Of a stretch of 58,697 nucleotides of DNA, positions 17,421-24,955 are shown in pieces; the stretch's first letter is position 1; the number at the start of each line of letters is the position of its first letter. This DNA comes from Candidatus Pullilachnospira intestinigallinarum (GTDB lineage Bacteria; Bacillota; Clostridia; Lachnospirales; Lachnospiraceae), in NCBI GenBank assembly GCA_018711275.1, contig DVIN01000082.1:1-58697 (forward strand), read 5' to 3'. The notes beneath the pieces were generated by a model that did no database searches, had not been told where the DNA came from, and worked only from the letters and a program-made list of their open reading frames with translations. The translations under genes and the position numbers were made by a program.

Positions 17421-19174
17421 TATCTGTCACCTCCTTTTTCATCAAAATCTCCTCCGCCCTGCGTCTGAGACTCATAAACCTCCCGGTAAATGGCGTTGGT
17501 GCGAAGAAGTTCTTCATGGGTGCCAAAGCCGTTGATCTGCCCGTCTTCCATCACGATAATCCGGTCGGCGTTCTGTACACTGGAAATTCTCTGCGCGATA
17601 ATCAGCTTGGTGGTATTGGGAATTTCCCTGGCAAAAGCCCGTCGGATTTTTGCGTCCGTCGCGGTATCCACCGCGCTGGTGGAATCGTCCAGGATCAGGA
17701 CTTTCGGCTTTTTCAGTAAGGCTCTTGCAATACACAGCCTCTGCTTCTGACCTCCGGAGACATTGGTTCCTCCCTGCTCGATGTAAGTGTGATAGCCGTC
17801 CGGAAGCCGTTCAATAAATTCATCCGCGCAGGCCAGCCGACAGGCCCGGATACATTCTTCCTCCGTGGCGTTTTTATCTCCCCACCGGAGATTTTCCAGT
17901 ATAGTTCCGGAGAACAGTACGTTTTTCTGAAGCACCACAGCCACCTGGTTTCTCAGCGCTTCCATATCGTACTTTCGCACGTCCAGTCCGCCCACCTGCA
18001 CACTGCCGGCGGTCACATCATACAGACGGCTGATCAGATTCACCAGACTGGATTTGGCACTTCCGGTTCCTCCGATAATCCCGATACATTCCCCGGAATG
18101 GATGCTCAGACAGATATCTTTTAACACCGGCTCTCTGGAATTTTTCTTATAACTGAAATCCACATGGTCAAACACAATACTTCCGTCCTTCACCTCTGTC
18201 ACCGGACAGGAGGGATTGGACAGGGTGCTTTTTTCGTTCAGCACCTCTGTGATTCTCTGGGCGCTGGCGGCGCTCATGGTCACCATCACAAAAATCATGG
18301 AGAGCATCATCAGACTCATAAGGATGTTCATACAGTAGGTCAGCAGACTCATCAGTTCTCCGGTGGTCAGCGCATCCGTCACAATCATCCGGGCGCCCAG
18401 CCAGCTGATTCCCAGAATACAGGCATATACCGTAAACTGCATCAGCGGCGCGTTAAGGGTAAGAATTTTCTCGGCGCCAACGAACATCCGGTAAACATTG
18501 CCGGATGCCTTCGCAAACTTTTTATCCTCATAATTTTCCCGCACATAAGCTTTCACCACCCGGATTCCGGCCACATTTTCCTGAACGCTGGCGTTCAGAT
18601 CATCGTATTTGCGGAATACCTGCTGAAAGTATTTCGTCGCACGGCTCATGATCAGCACCAGGCAGATTCCCAGAAGCACCACAGCCGTCAGATATATGGA
18701 GGCCAGTCTGGCATTGATGGCAAAAGCCATTACCATGGCGCACAGCAGACTGGCCGGCGCTCTGGTAAACATCCGAAGAATCATCTGATAGGCATTCTGC
18801 AGGTTCGTCACATCCGTGGTCAGACGGGTGATCAGTCCCGCCGTACTGTACTTGTCAATGTTGGCGAAGGAGAAGGTCTGAATATTCTCATACATTGCCC
18901 TGCGAAGGTTTCTTGCAAACCCCGCGGAAGCCCTCGCTCCGTACTTTCCTCCCATAATTCCGGCAAACAGTCCCACAAGAGCGGCCAGAATCATTCCCGC
19001 TCCCACCAGACAGATATGCCGGATATCGCCTTTTTCCACCCCGTCATCAATGATCGATGCCATCAGCAGCGGCACCACCATCTCCATGATAACCTCCAGA
19101 ATCATAAACATGGGCGTGAGGATGGACGGCAGCTTAAATTCCTTTACCTGTGCTCCCAGTGTTTTTAACATCAA
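17420..19174 (-). CDS. ABC transporter, fused permease/ATP-binding, first subunit
   Basis: A 584-residue half-exporter with six membrane segments and an ATPase domain: GGTGSAKSS as Walker A (Ala in place of the usual Gly), VSGGQKQRL as signature, and LILDDSTSAVD, where Asp replaces the catalytic Glu after Walker B. That substitution is typical of the degenerate site in heterodimeric exporters, so this is the non-catalytic partner of the next gene. It follows the marR gene with a 4-nt overlap. Confidence 0.93.
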   Translation of the reverse strand: MMLKTLGAQVKEFKLPSILTPMFMILEVIMEMVVPLLMASIIDDGVEKGDIRHICLVGAGMILAALVGLFAGIMGGKYGARASAGFARNLRRAMYENIQTFSFANIDKYSTAGLITRLTTDVTNLQNAYQMILRMFTRAPASLLCAMVMAFAINARLASIYLTAVVLLGICLVLIMSRATKYFQQVFRKYDDLNASVQENVAGIRVVKAYVRENYEDKKFAKASGNVYRMFVGAEKILTLNAPLMQFTVYACILGISWLGARMIVTDALTTGELMSLLTYCMNILMSLMMLSMIFVMVTMSAASAQRITEVLNEKSTLSNPSCPVTEVKDGSIVFDHVDFSYKKNSREPVLKDICLSIHSGECIGIIGGTGSAKSSLVNLISRLYDVTAGSVQVGGLDVRKYDMEALRNQVAVVLQKNVLFSGTILENLRWGDKNATEEECIRACRLACADEFIERLPDGYHTYIEQGGTNVSGGQKQRLCIARALLKKPKVLILDDSTSAVDTATDAKIRRAFAREIPNTTKLIIAQRISSVQNADRIIVMEDGQINGFGTHEELLRTNAIYREVYESQTQGGGDFDEKGGDR

Positions 19175-19635
19175 TCTCTCCTCCTGTCCGTTTCTTTATG
19201 GCAGTTTTCCACGTTGGCGCGGATCGTCCGGATCACCCGGAAAAAGGTATCCATATCTTCTTCCGGAATGCCGCTTCGCATCTTCCGTTCCAGATTGCGA
19301 ATCGCCTTCATGGTATTCTTCTGCAACTCCTCTCCCTTTGCGGTCAGCATCACCTGCTTGAGCCTGGCATCGTACGGCACCGTTTCCCGATGGATATATT
19401 CCTTTTTTTCCATCAGCTGCAGAATACCTGTGGCCGTGGAACGGGCAATGGAAAAATTCGCCTCGATGTCCTTCTGAAAGATCTCCTGATCCCGGTTTTC
19501 ATACAGATAGCCGATAATCCAGCTCTGCATCATGGTCAGCTCACCTGCGCCCATGGCCACCCGGGTCAGCGCCACATAACTGTGAATCTCATTATCCAGA
19601 CGTTTCACCTCAAAACCGATATCATCTTTTTCCAT
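19171..19635 (-). CDS. MarR family transcriptional regulator
   Basis: A 154-residue winged-helix repressor heading the ABC exporter operon. The DNA-binding part is visible in IFQKDIEANFSIARSTATG followed by LMEKKEYIHRETVPYDAR. The start MEKDDIGFEV at 19635 has GAGGGGG upstream; the longer frame to 19767 covers the promoter and is not coding. It probably represses its own operon through the TTCGG repeats at its transcription start and is released by a ligand exported by the transporter. Confidence 0.9.
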   Translation of the reverse strand: MEKDDIGFEVKRLDNEIHSYVALTRVAMGAGELTMMQSWIIGYLYENRDQEIFQKDIEANFSIARSTATGILQLMEKKEYIHRETVPYDARLKQVMLTAKGEELQKNTMKAIRNLERKMRSGIPEEDMDTFFRVIRTIRANVENCHKETDRRRD

Positions 19636-19686
19636 CCGGCATCCCCCTCTTTCTGTACCGTTTGTAAATTTGCAGAGTTCCCGATA

Positions 19687-19745
19687 GTTCGGTTCCGAAT
19701 TGTTCGGTATAAAATCATTATAGAAATCCCATGCCGATTCGTCAA
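19687..19745 (-). promoter_or_regulatory. Promoter and candidate MarR operator
   Basis: On the minus strand TTGACG (19745-19740), 17 nt, TATAAT (19722-19717) gives a strong promoter with a start near 19710. Immediately downstream, TTCGGTTCCGAA (19688-19699) has 5-bp inverted arms, and a second GTTCGGT copy lies at 19702-19708. Repeats placed on the start site fit autorepression by the MarR protein. Confidence 0.65.
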
Positions 19746-19790
19746 GTATTGCCGGGTATTTTGACATATTTGGAAACGAACCATTTTGAG

Positions 19791-19828
19791 AAAAAAAATC
19801 CTCCCCGCCCTGTTTCGACGGAGAGGAT
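19791..19828 (-). terminator. Intrinsic terminator of the FNT channel gene
   Basis: Read on the minus strand, ATCCTCTCCG pairs with CGGGGAGGAT (one bulge/mismatch) across a short loop, followed by a run of eight T residues (19798-19791). It lies 25-60 nt past the channel gene stop. Confidence 0.8.
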
Positions 19829-19852
19829 GCTTATGTAAAATGCTTTGATATC

Positions 19853-20623
19853 TTATTTTTCCCTGGAAATCAGGTGATACGGAAGTGTCACAAAGACAAT
19901 GGCGCCGATCATATTTCCTATGGTAGCCAGCAGGACGCTGTAGCAGTACTGTCCGATGGTGATGCCGCCGTTTACCAGGGCAACGCCCTCAATGCTCATG
20001 TTGGCGATGCTGTGCTCAAATCCGCAAACCATGAAGACGAAGATACACCAGAAAATCATGATCAGTTTTCCGGACTCGGATTTCAGTTTGGTGCCGCACC
20101 ATACCGCCAGACATACCAGAATGTTACAGAACACAGCTCTTGCCAGCAGCGGCAGCGGAGCATAACCTACTTTTCCGACAGAAACCTGTGTAAAGTACGC
20201 GGCAACTTCGCCTTCTCCCGCAGTGGGAATTCCGGTCAGCTGGAAAATGCCTACGCAGATCAGAGAGCCGATCAGGTTGCCGATCCAGCAGAAAATCCAC
20301 AGCTTTATGGTGTCTCCCCAGGTCACTTTCTTTCTCAGGGAAGCGGCGCTCATTACGAAGTTGTTTCCGGTAAACAGCTCCGCGCCTGCCATCACCACAA
20401 GGCTCAGAGCAGAAGCAAACGCAAATGCCTGCGTGGGTTTCGTCCAGGGAGCCGCATCCCCGGCGGAAATCACCTGCCCCAGCGTAAATGCCACGAAGCT
20501 TCCGAAGGAAATAAACATACCTGCCACCAAAGCGGCCACAAAGTATCCCAGCGGATTCTTCTTCATCAAGTTAACTTTGCCTGCTCCTGCATTACAGACT
20601 GCCTGAAACTCATCCTTAAACAT
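19853..20623 (-). CDS. FNT family anion channel (formate/nitrite transporter type)
   Basis: A 256-residue inner-membrane channel with six hydrophobic helices. Family marks are AELFTGNN in the second broken helix, CNILVCLAVW, and GFEHSIANM with the central pore histidine. FNT channels carry formate, nitrite or hydrosulfide. Two context clues compete: a ZTP riboswitch in its leader points to one-carbon metabolism and therefore formate, while asrABC 2.3 kb away recalls the Clostridial arrangement in which an FNT channel exports HS-. Formate is favoured because the riboswitch is directly attached. Ribosome site AAAGGAGGAG is strong. Confidence 0.9.
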   Translation of the reverse strand: MFKDEFQAVCNAGAGKVNLMKKNPLGYFVAALVAGMFISFGSFVAFTLGQVISAGDAAPWTKPTQAFAFASALSLVVMAGAELFTGNNFVMSAASLRKKVTWGDTIKLWIFCWIGNLIGSLICVGIFQLTGIPTAGEGEVAAYFTQVSVGKVGYAPLPLLARAVFCNILVCLAVWCGTKLKSESGKLIMIFWCIFVFMVCGFEHSIANMSIEGVALVNGGITIGQYCYSVLLATIGNMIGAIVFVTLPYHLISREK

Positions 20624-20655
20624 ACTAACTCCTCCTTTAGATTTGTTTCATTTTC

Positions 20656-20694
20656 GCCCTTTTTTCATGCGCTGTAATTTCATGAAAAAAGGGC
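20656..20694 (-). repeat. 14-bp perfect inverted repeat overlapping the riboswitch terminator
   Basis: GCCCTTTTTTCATG (20656-20669 on the plus strand) is perfectly complementary to CATGAAAAAAGGGC (20681-20694), with 11 nt between. In the minus-strand RNA it sequesters the 3' terminator arm together with the U-tract and would exclude the terminator hairpin once the RNA is extended. Confidence 0.7.
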
Positions 20695-20800
20695 AACATT
20701 TGTACAGGTACAAATGCTGCCCAGACGGTCGGCTCTTATTCAGTATCAATTCCCCTGTGGTATGCTCCACACTATCCCGTCAGTAATTGGTACCGCTTTT
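20685..20800 (-). promoter_or_regulatory. ZTP (pfl motif) riboswitch with terminator
   Basis: The minus-strand RNA has ACTGACGGGATAG (20784-20772), a GTGTGGAGCATACCAC hairpin followed by AGGGGAA, and the hallmark CCGACCGTCTGGGCA (20732-20718). These match the conserved 5' and 3' halves of the ZTP aptamer. The GGGCA end is shared with a perfect terminator stem (GGGCAGCATTTGTAC and its complement, 20722-20691) ending in six T, so ligand binding should block termination. ZTP/ZMP accumulate when 10-formyl-THF is short. The controlled gene is the FNT channel. Confidence 0.88.
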
Positions 20801-20813
20801 TCAATCTGTTATT

Positions 20814-20842
20814 AATTTAACACACACCTTCTGTTTTGTCAA
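20814..20842 (-). promoter_or_regulatory. Promoter of the ZTP riboswitch-FNT transcript
   Basis: TTGACA (20842-20837), 17 nt, TAAATT (20819-20814) on the minus strand. The start would fall near 20807, just upstream of the aptamer. It lies only 44 nt beyond the reverse transcriptase stop. Confidence 0.8.
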
Positions 20843-20885
20843 TCCATTTTCTGTCGATTTTAGCCGCGAATTTTTAGATTTTTTG

Positions 20886-21875
20886 TCAATTTTCTGAAGC
20901 CGCCGCTCTCCGCAGAGCCAGTTCGCGGGTTATCTCCTCTTTCATGTATCGAAACTCCGTATTTTCCGGATCCACCGACAGCACATACTGAACGCTTCCC
21001 GCCAGACGTTCCAGATAATGTTCCGGGGAGTCCTCCGACCCTGTCCGCTCAAGATGCCCCTCCACTCCGTACTGCCTGCAGTAATACCATTCCTGCCGCA
21101 GTCTGCGGCGCGTCTTCCGGGCAACCTGAAGCTTTTTGTTTACCACCAGTCCGGTCACCTCCTGCCGGGCTGCTCCGGTGAATACCCTGGTCTTTTCCCT
21201 GTTGACGGAAAAATCCATGGTTTCCAGAAAGGCGGTGGCTTTCCGGATCACCTGACCGGGATCAAAATCCCCGGAAAAGGTCAGATCGTCACAGTAACGG
21301 GTATAGGCGATTCCCCTTTCCCGGCACCAGCCGCCCAGCGAACGGTCAAAATCCCGCATCACCAGGTTGGAAACATACGGCGAGGTGGGCGCTCCCTGGG
21401 GAAGAGTTTCCCGGAAGCAGCACAGGGAAGCAAACAGTCCCCTTACCGGATCCGGAAACAGCCACGGAGGAAATGCCTTCCGGTAAACCGTCAGATATCC
21501 GATACTTCCGAAAAAATCCCGCACATCCATCTTCACCACCACCGGTTTTCCCACATGGGGCCGGGCGCCGTCCGCCAGCCCCATCCCTTTCCGGTAGGCC
21601 GCGGCATATTCGGAAACTTCCATGGTCTCCAGCACCCGCCCAAGAAGCCTTCTCTGAATCCCTGCCAGCTGACCATCCGGGATCCACAGGGTCCGGTATC
21701 CTCCGTTCTTTTTGGGTATCCGTCCCTTCCGGTAATGCTCCTCCTGACAATTGGAAAAGTGATACAGCACAGCCATCTCCTTTTCGAGAGCCAGATTCCG
21801 GCCGGCAAGATGAAGCGAAAGCAGGTAATCCTGCCACTGATCGGTTGTACAGTATTTCCATAACTTTCCACTCAT
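20886..21875 (-). CDS. Retron-type reverse transcriptase
   Basis: A 329-residue RT that would copy the adjacent msd RNA into multicopy single-stranded DNA. Motifs in order: GARPH at about 103-107 in the place of the retron NAxxH motif, KMDVRDFF at 115-122 (first catalytic Asp), LPQGAPTSP at 158-166, YTRYCDDLTFSG at 191-202 (YCDD where YADD is usual), and VTGLVVN at 240-246, the region Y VTG of retrons, then VQYVLSVDPE near the end. The order and wording follow Ec86 RT closely, and there is no group II intron maturase part. The start ATG at 21875 is chosen because the upstream open frame (to 22088) runs through the structured RNA. No effector gene is recognisable on either side. Confidence 0.92.
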   Translation of the reverse strand: MSGKLWKYCTTDQWQDYLLSLHLAGRNLALEKEMAVLYHFSNCQEEHYRKGRIPKKNGGYRTLWIPDGQLAGIQRRLLGRVLETMEVSEYAAAYRKGMGLADGARPHVGKPVVVKMDVRDFFGSIGYLTVYRKAFPPWLFPDPVRGLFASLCCFRETLPQGAPTSPYVSNLVMRDFDRSLGGWCRERGIAYTRYCDDLTFSGDFDPGQVIRKATAFLETMDFSVNREKTRVFTGAARQEVTGLVVNKKLQVARKTRRRLRQEWYYCRQYGVEGHLERTGSEDSPEHYLERLAGSVQYVLSVDPENTEFRYMKEEITRELALRRAAASEN

Positions 21876-21901
21876 CGCTTCCGGATCCCCGCTTTCCCTT
21901 T

Positions 21902-22177
21902 GGTCTCTCTCCCGGACACTATACTGTGATACAAAACGGCGGAGGCGTGCCAGCCGACGGCGGCCTGGCACACCGCAGGTGTGCAGTCGTACGCTGCAGC
22001 CGTTTTGTCTGACAATGGAAAGAATTTCCATTGTCACGCAGACCGTGTCTGCCGGTGCTTCCTGCTTTCTCAGAAATGCGACTCGCATTTCCCGCAGAAT
22101 TTTCAGAATCCGCCCCCGAAGAGGGTGTTCCGTCCATTTCCCGCTTTCCGCTGTCCGGGATCAGAGACCGTTGCTGT
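21902..22177 (-). ncRNA. Retron msr-msd RNA with a1/a2 inverted repeats
   Basis: The minus-strand transcript begins near 22177. Repeat a1, GGTCTCTGATCCCGGACA (22169-22152), pairs with a2 (21918-21902, reverse complement GGTCTCTCTCCCGGACA) with a single irregularity. The G at 22151 in ACAGCGG directly after a1 is the candidate branching guanosine, as in TTAGCGAG of Ec86. Between the repeats lie a CTTCGG-capped hairpin (~22113-22125), GAAATGCG stem (22073-22091), GCAGAC stem (22038-22052), a 12-bp stem (22010-22036), and the long msd hairpin whose base ACAAAACGGC/GCCGTTTTGT (21931-21940 / 21999-22008) encloses an inner 10-bp stem (21944-21953 / 21965-21974). The RT starts 27 nt after a2. Confidence 0.85.
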
Positions 22178-22183
22178 GGAATC

Positions 22184-22212
22184 ATTATAGCGCCATTTTG
22201 TGGCAAAAACAA
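22184..22212 (-). promoter_or_regulatory. Retron promoter
   Basis: TTGTTT (22212-22207), exactly 17 nt, TATAAT (22189-22184) on the minus strand. The predicted start near 22177 lies 8 nt before repeat a1, as expected for a retron transcript. Confidence 0.8.
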
Positions 22213-22276
22213 CTTATAATTTTTCCGAGGGGATGACGATACCCGGGAAGATATGATACACTGAAAACAGCAGAAA

Positions 22277-22319
22277 CGTGATATACGTCACGGCAAAATT
22301 TTTCATTTTCCGTTATACT
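22277..22319 (+). promoter_or_regulatory. CRP/FNR-type operator and class II promoter for the regulator-asr operon
   Basis: CGTGATATACGTCACG (22277-22292) has the CRP/FNR form GTGA-N6-TCAC. A TATACT -10 box lies at 22314-22319, and no good -35 box precedes it. With a start near 22326 the operator is centred at about -41.5, the class II activator position. The adjacent Crp/Fnr gene is the obvious binder, giving autoactivation. Confidence 0.7.
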
Positions 22320-22345
22320 CGCTTTACATGCAGTCAGGAGGTATT

Positions 22346-23035
22346 ATGGAACTTCATCCCCAGAATGTCCGAAAGCTTCCCTTTTTCCGGGATCTTCCGG
22401 ATTCTTTGACAGAGAAACTTTTTCAGAATGGCCATCTCGTCCGCTATCGGAAGGGCGCCATGGTTTTTTCTTCCGGAGAGCTGCTCTCCTGCGCCTATCT
22501 TCTTCTGGAAGGCGAGGCGATGATCTATAATCTTACCAGGAGGGGAAACCGTAAGATCATCTTTATCCTGGGCGGCGGCCATCTGCTGAACCACAATCTG
22601 GCCGCTTCCCGGAGGACGTCCATTTTCTGTGAGGCCTCTTCTCCCCTGCAGGTGCTTGTGCTTCCCGTCAGCTTCTTTCTCCAGACCATGGAGGAGGAAC
22701 CCCGGCTTGCCCGGGCCGTTCTGGCGGAATATGAGCGCTACATCTGGCGGCTGGATCATCAGCTGAAAAACACAGCCGGCAGTATGCGGGTGGAGCGGAA
22801 AATTGCTGCAAAGCTCTGGAAGCTGGGGAGGGATTTCGGCATCACCTGTCCGGAGGGGATTCTCATCCGGCCGGAACTGACGCTGACGGTTCTGGCCGAC
22901 ATGGTGGGCGCTCCCAGGGAAACCATTTCCAGAGCCTGCAAGCAGCTTTCCGCCCGACAGTTACTGTTATACCGGAACCGCCATTTTATCCTTCCGGATC
23001 CGGAGGGTCTGGCTGCCTTTTACAAAACCGTCTGA
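22346..23035 (+). CDS. Crp/Fnr family transcriptional regulator
   Basis: A 229-residue regulator with an N-terminal cyclic-nucleotide-like beta barrel (about 15-120) and a C-terminal helix-turn-helix (TLTVLADMVGAPRETISRACK). There is no cluster of N-terminal cysteines, so it is not a classical Fe-S FNR; the signal is unknown. Start at 22346 follows AGGAGGT. It is 90 nt upstream of asrA on the same strand and most likely controls sulfite reduction, probably through the palindrome in its own promoter. Confidence 0.9.
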   Translation: MELHPQNVRKLPFFRDLPDSLTEKLFQNGHLVRYRKGAMVFSSGELLSCAYLLLEGEAMIYNLTRRGNRKIIFILGGGHLLNHNLAASRRTSIFCEASSPLQVLVLPVSFFLQTMEEEPRLARAVLAEYERYIWRLDHQLKNTAGSMRVERKIAAKLWKLGRDFGITCPEGILIRPELTLTVLADMVGAPRETISRACKQLSARQLLLYRNRHFILPDPEGLAAFYKTV

Positions 23036-23125
23036 AACCCCGGACGGCTTTTGGCATCTGCCGGAAACGAAACCGCAGATGGCCAAACAGTCACCGAAAA
23101 CACCAAAAGAAAGGATTACTGTACT

Positions 23126-24154
23126 ATGGGAAAATTATGGAATCGCCACCAGGCCCGGCTTCTTCTGGCCCGGTGGCAGGAAACCTATGACATTTACGCC
23201 CCGGTGCGGATGCCGGGCGACGGCTGTTTTTCTGACACCGATACCGTCCGCTACGGCCTCATTGATTCACTGGAGGAAATCGTCTGGGATCAGAAATCGG
23301 ATTACAGCTTCAAGGAGGCGCTGCTTCCCATTTCGGAAACTCTGTTTTATTTCACCGATGACAATGCCTCCGTCCCCGAGGCCCCCAAAAAGAAACGGCT
23401 GATTTTTCTCCGCAGCTGTGAGATGAACGCTCTGCGCCGTCTGGATCAGATGTATCTGAACAACGGTCCGGAGGATTTCTACTACAAAAGAATCCGCCAG
23501 GATGCCAGATTTGTGCTGATGGGATGCGACACCCCCTTTGCCTCCTGCTTCTGCGCGTCCATGGGAACCAACACCTGCGAAGGTTACCATGCCTATGTAC
23601 ACCCGGATGGAGATCGGTTCTATCTGGATATTCCGGACAGGGAACTGGCGGCCTGTGCCGATGGCCTTGCGGCTGAAGACGCCAGCCAGCCGGTGAAATC
23701 TGTAACGGAAGACGCCGTTTCCGTAAAAATCCCCGATGCGCTGCCGGAAAACGCCGCTACCCTGGATTTGTGGAAGGATTACTCTTCCCGCTGCATCAGC
23801 TGCGGCCGCTGCAACTTCGTCTGTCCCACCTGCACCTGCTTCACCATGCAGGATCTGTTTTACCGGGACAATGATCATGGCCGCGCGGGAGAACGCCGGA
23901 GAGTCTGGGCCTCCTGTCAGGTGGACGGCTATACGGATATGGCCGGAGGTATCTGTTTCCGGAAGGATCCCGGAGAACGGATGCGTTTCAAGGTACTTCA
24001 CAAAATTTCCGACTATAAAAAACGGTTCGGATACCATATGTGCGTGGGCTGCGGCCGCTGCGAAAATATCTGCCCCGAGTATATTTCCTATACGGAATGT
24101 CTCAACCGGCTGGACGCTGCCGCCAGATCTTCTGCGGAAGGAGGAGAACAGTGA
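23126..24154 (+). CDS. asrA: Anaerobic sulfite reductase subunit A
   Basis: Electron-transfer subunit of the dissimilatory-type NADH-dependent sulfite reductase first known from Salmonella. At 342 residues it carries two 4Fe-4S motifs, CISCGRCNFVCPTCTC and CVGCGRCENICPEY, in the C-terminal half. The start MGKLWNRHQARLLL at 23126 has AAGAAAGGA upstream. Its stop overlaps the start of asrB (TGATG). Cytoplasmic; receives electrons from AsrB and passes them to siroheme in AsrC. Confidence 0.95.
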   Translation: MGKLWNRHQARLLLARWQETYDIYAPVRMPGDGCFSDTDTVRYGLIDSLEEIVWDQKSDYSFKEALLPISETLFYFTDDNASVPEAPKKKRLIFLRSCEMNALRRLDQMYLNNGPEDFYYKRIRQDARFVLMGCDTPFASCFCASMGTNTCEGYHAYVHPDGDRFYLDIPDRELAACADGLAAEDASQPVKSVTEDAVSVKIPDALPENAATLDLWKDYSSRCISCGRCNFVCPTCTCFTMQDLFYRDNDHGRAGERRRVWASCQVDGYTDMAGGICFRKDPGERMRFKVLHKISDYKKRFGYHMCVGCGRCENICPEYISYTECLNRLDAAARSSAEGGEQ

Positions 24155-24945
24155 TGAGAAACGAATACATACCTTTTGCTTCCCGTATCTGCCGGATCAT
24201 CCGTCATACCGACCTGGAATATACCTTTCAGATGAGTTATTCGGGAGAGGTGAAACCGGGACAGTTTTTTGAAGTATCCATCCCCGGCTACGGAGAAGCG
24301 CCCATCTCCGTCAGCGGTATCGGAGAAGATACCGTGGATCTCACCATCCGCCGGGTGGGTAAGGTGACCGGAGAGATTTTTGAGCACGGCGAGGGACGCT
24401 CCCTGCTGATGCGGGGACCCTATGGAAATGGGTTTTCCCTGGAGGACTACCGGGGCCGGGAACTGGTGATCGTTGCCGGCGGAACCGGTGTCTCCCCGGT
24501 GAGAGGCGTCATCGACTATTTTGGCGGCCATCCGGAAAAGACCGCTTCCCTGCAGGTGATTACCGGCTTCAAATCTCCCCGGGACATTCTTTTTCGGGAA
24601 GATCTGAAACGCTGGGAAGATCAGATGGAGCTGACCCTCACCGTGGACGCCGCCGATGAAGGCGAAGACATAAAAGTGGGACTGGTGACAAAGTATATCC
24701 CCGATCTGCACTTTTCCGATCTGGCCAATGTCGCCGCCATCGTGGTGGGACCGCCGGTGATGATGAGGTTTGCCGTGGCTGCCCTGAAAGATCTGGGTCT
24801 TACGGATGAACAGATCTGGATCTCCCAGGAACGGAAGATGTGCTGCGGCCTGGGAAAATGCGGCCACTGCCGTATGGGAGACACCTACATTTGTCTGGAC
24901 GGACCCGTTTTCAATTATACCAAAGGCAGAAATCTGCTGGATTAG
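24154..24945 (+). CDS. asrB: Anaerobic sulfite reductase subunit B
   Basis: A 263-residue ferredoxin-NAD(P)H reductase-like flavoprotein. It has a FAD-binding barrel (RGPYGNGF), an NAD-binding part (VIVAGGTGVSPVRG), and a C-terminal 2Fe-2S-type set CCGLGKCGHCRMG as in dihydroorotate dehydrogenase B electron-transfer subunits. It oxidises NADH for sulfite reduction. Start ATG overlaps the asrA stop; asrC follows after a GGAGG site. Confidence 0.95.
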   Translation: MRNEYIPFASRICRIIRHTDLEYTFQMSYSGEVKPGQFFEVSIPGYGEAPISVSGIGEDTVDLTIRRVGKVTGEIFEHGEGRSLLMRGPYGNGFSLEDYRGRELVIVAGGTGVSPVRGVIDYFGGHPEKTASLQVITGFKSPRDILFREDLKRWEDQMELTLTVDAADEGEDIKVGLVTKYIPDLHFSDLANVAAIVVGPPVMMRFAVAALKDLGLTDEQIWISQERKMCCGLGKCGHCRMGDTYICLDGPVFNYTKGRNLLD

Positions 24946-24955
24946 GAGGCGCTGT

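Noticed and set aside
20886..21875. RT as part of a group II intron or a diversity-generating retroelement
   Set aside because: No maturase/HNH domain, no intron domain V structure, no template/variable repeat pair and no accessory protein seen; motifs match retron RTs instead.
21876..22088. N-terminal extension of the reverse transcriptase ORF to 22088
   Set aside because: It runs through the predicted msd and msr stems, encodes no family-like residues, and a good ATG exists at 21875 just after the a2 repeat.
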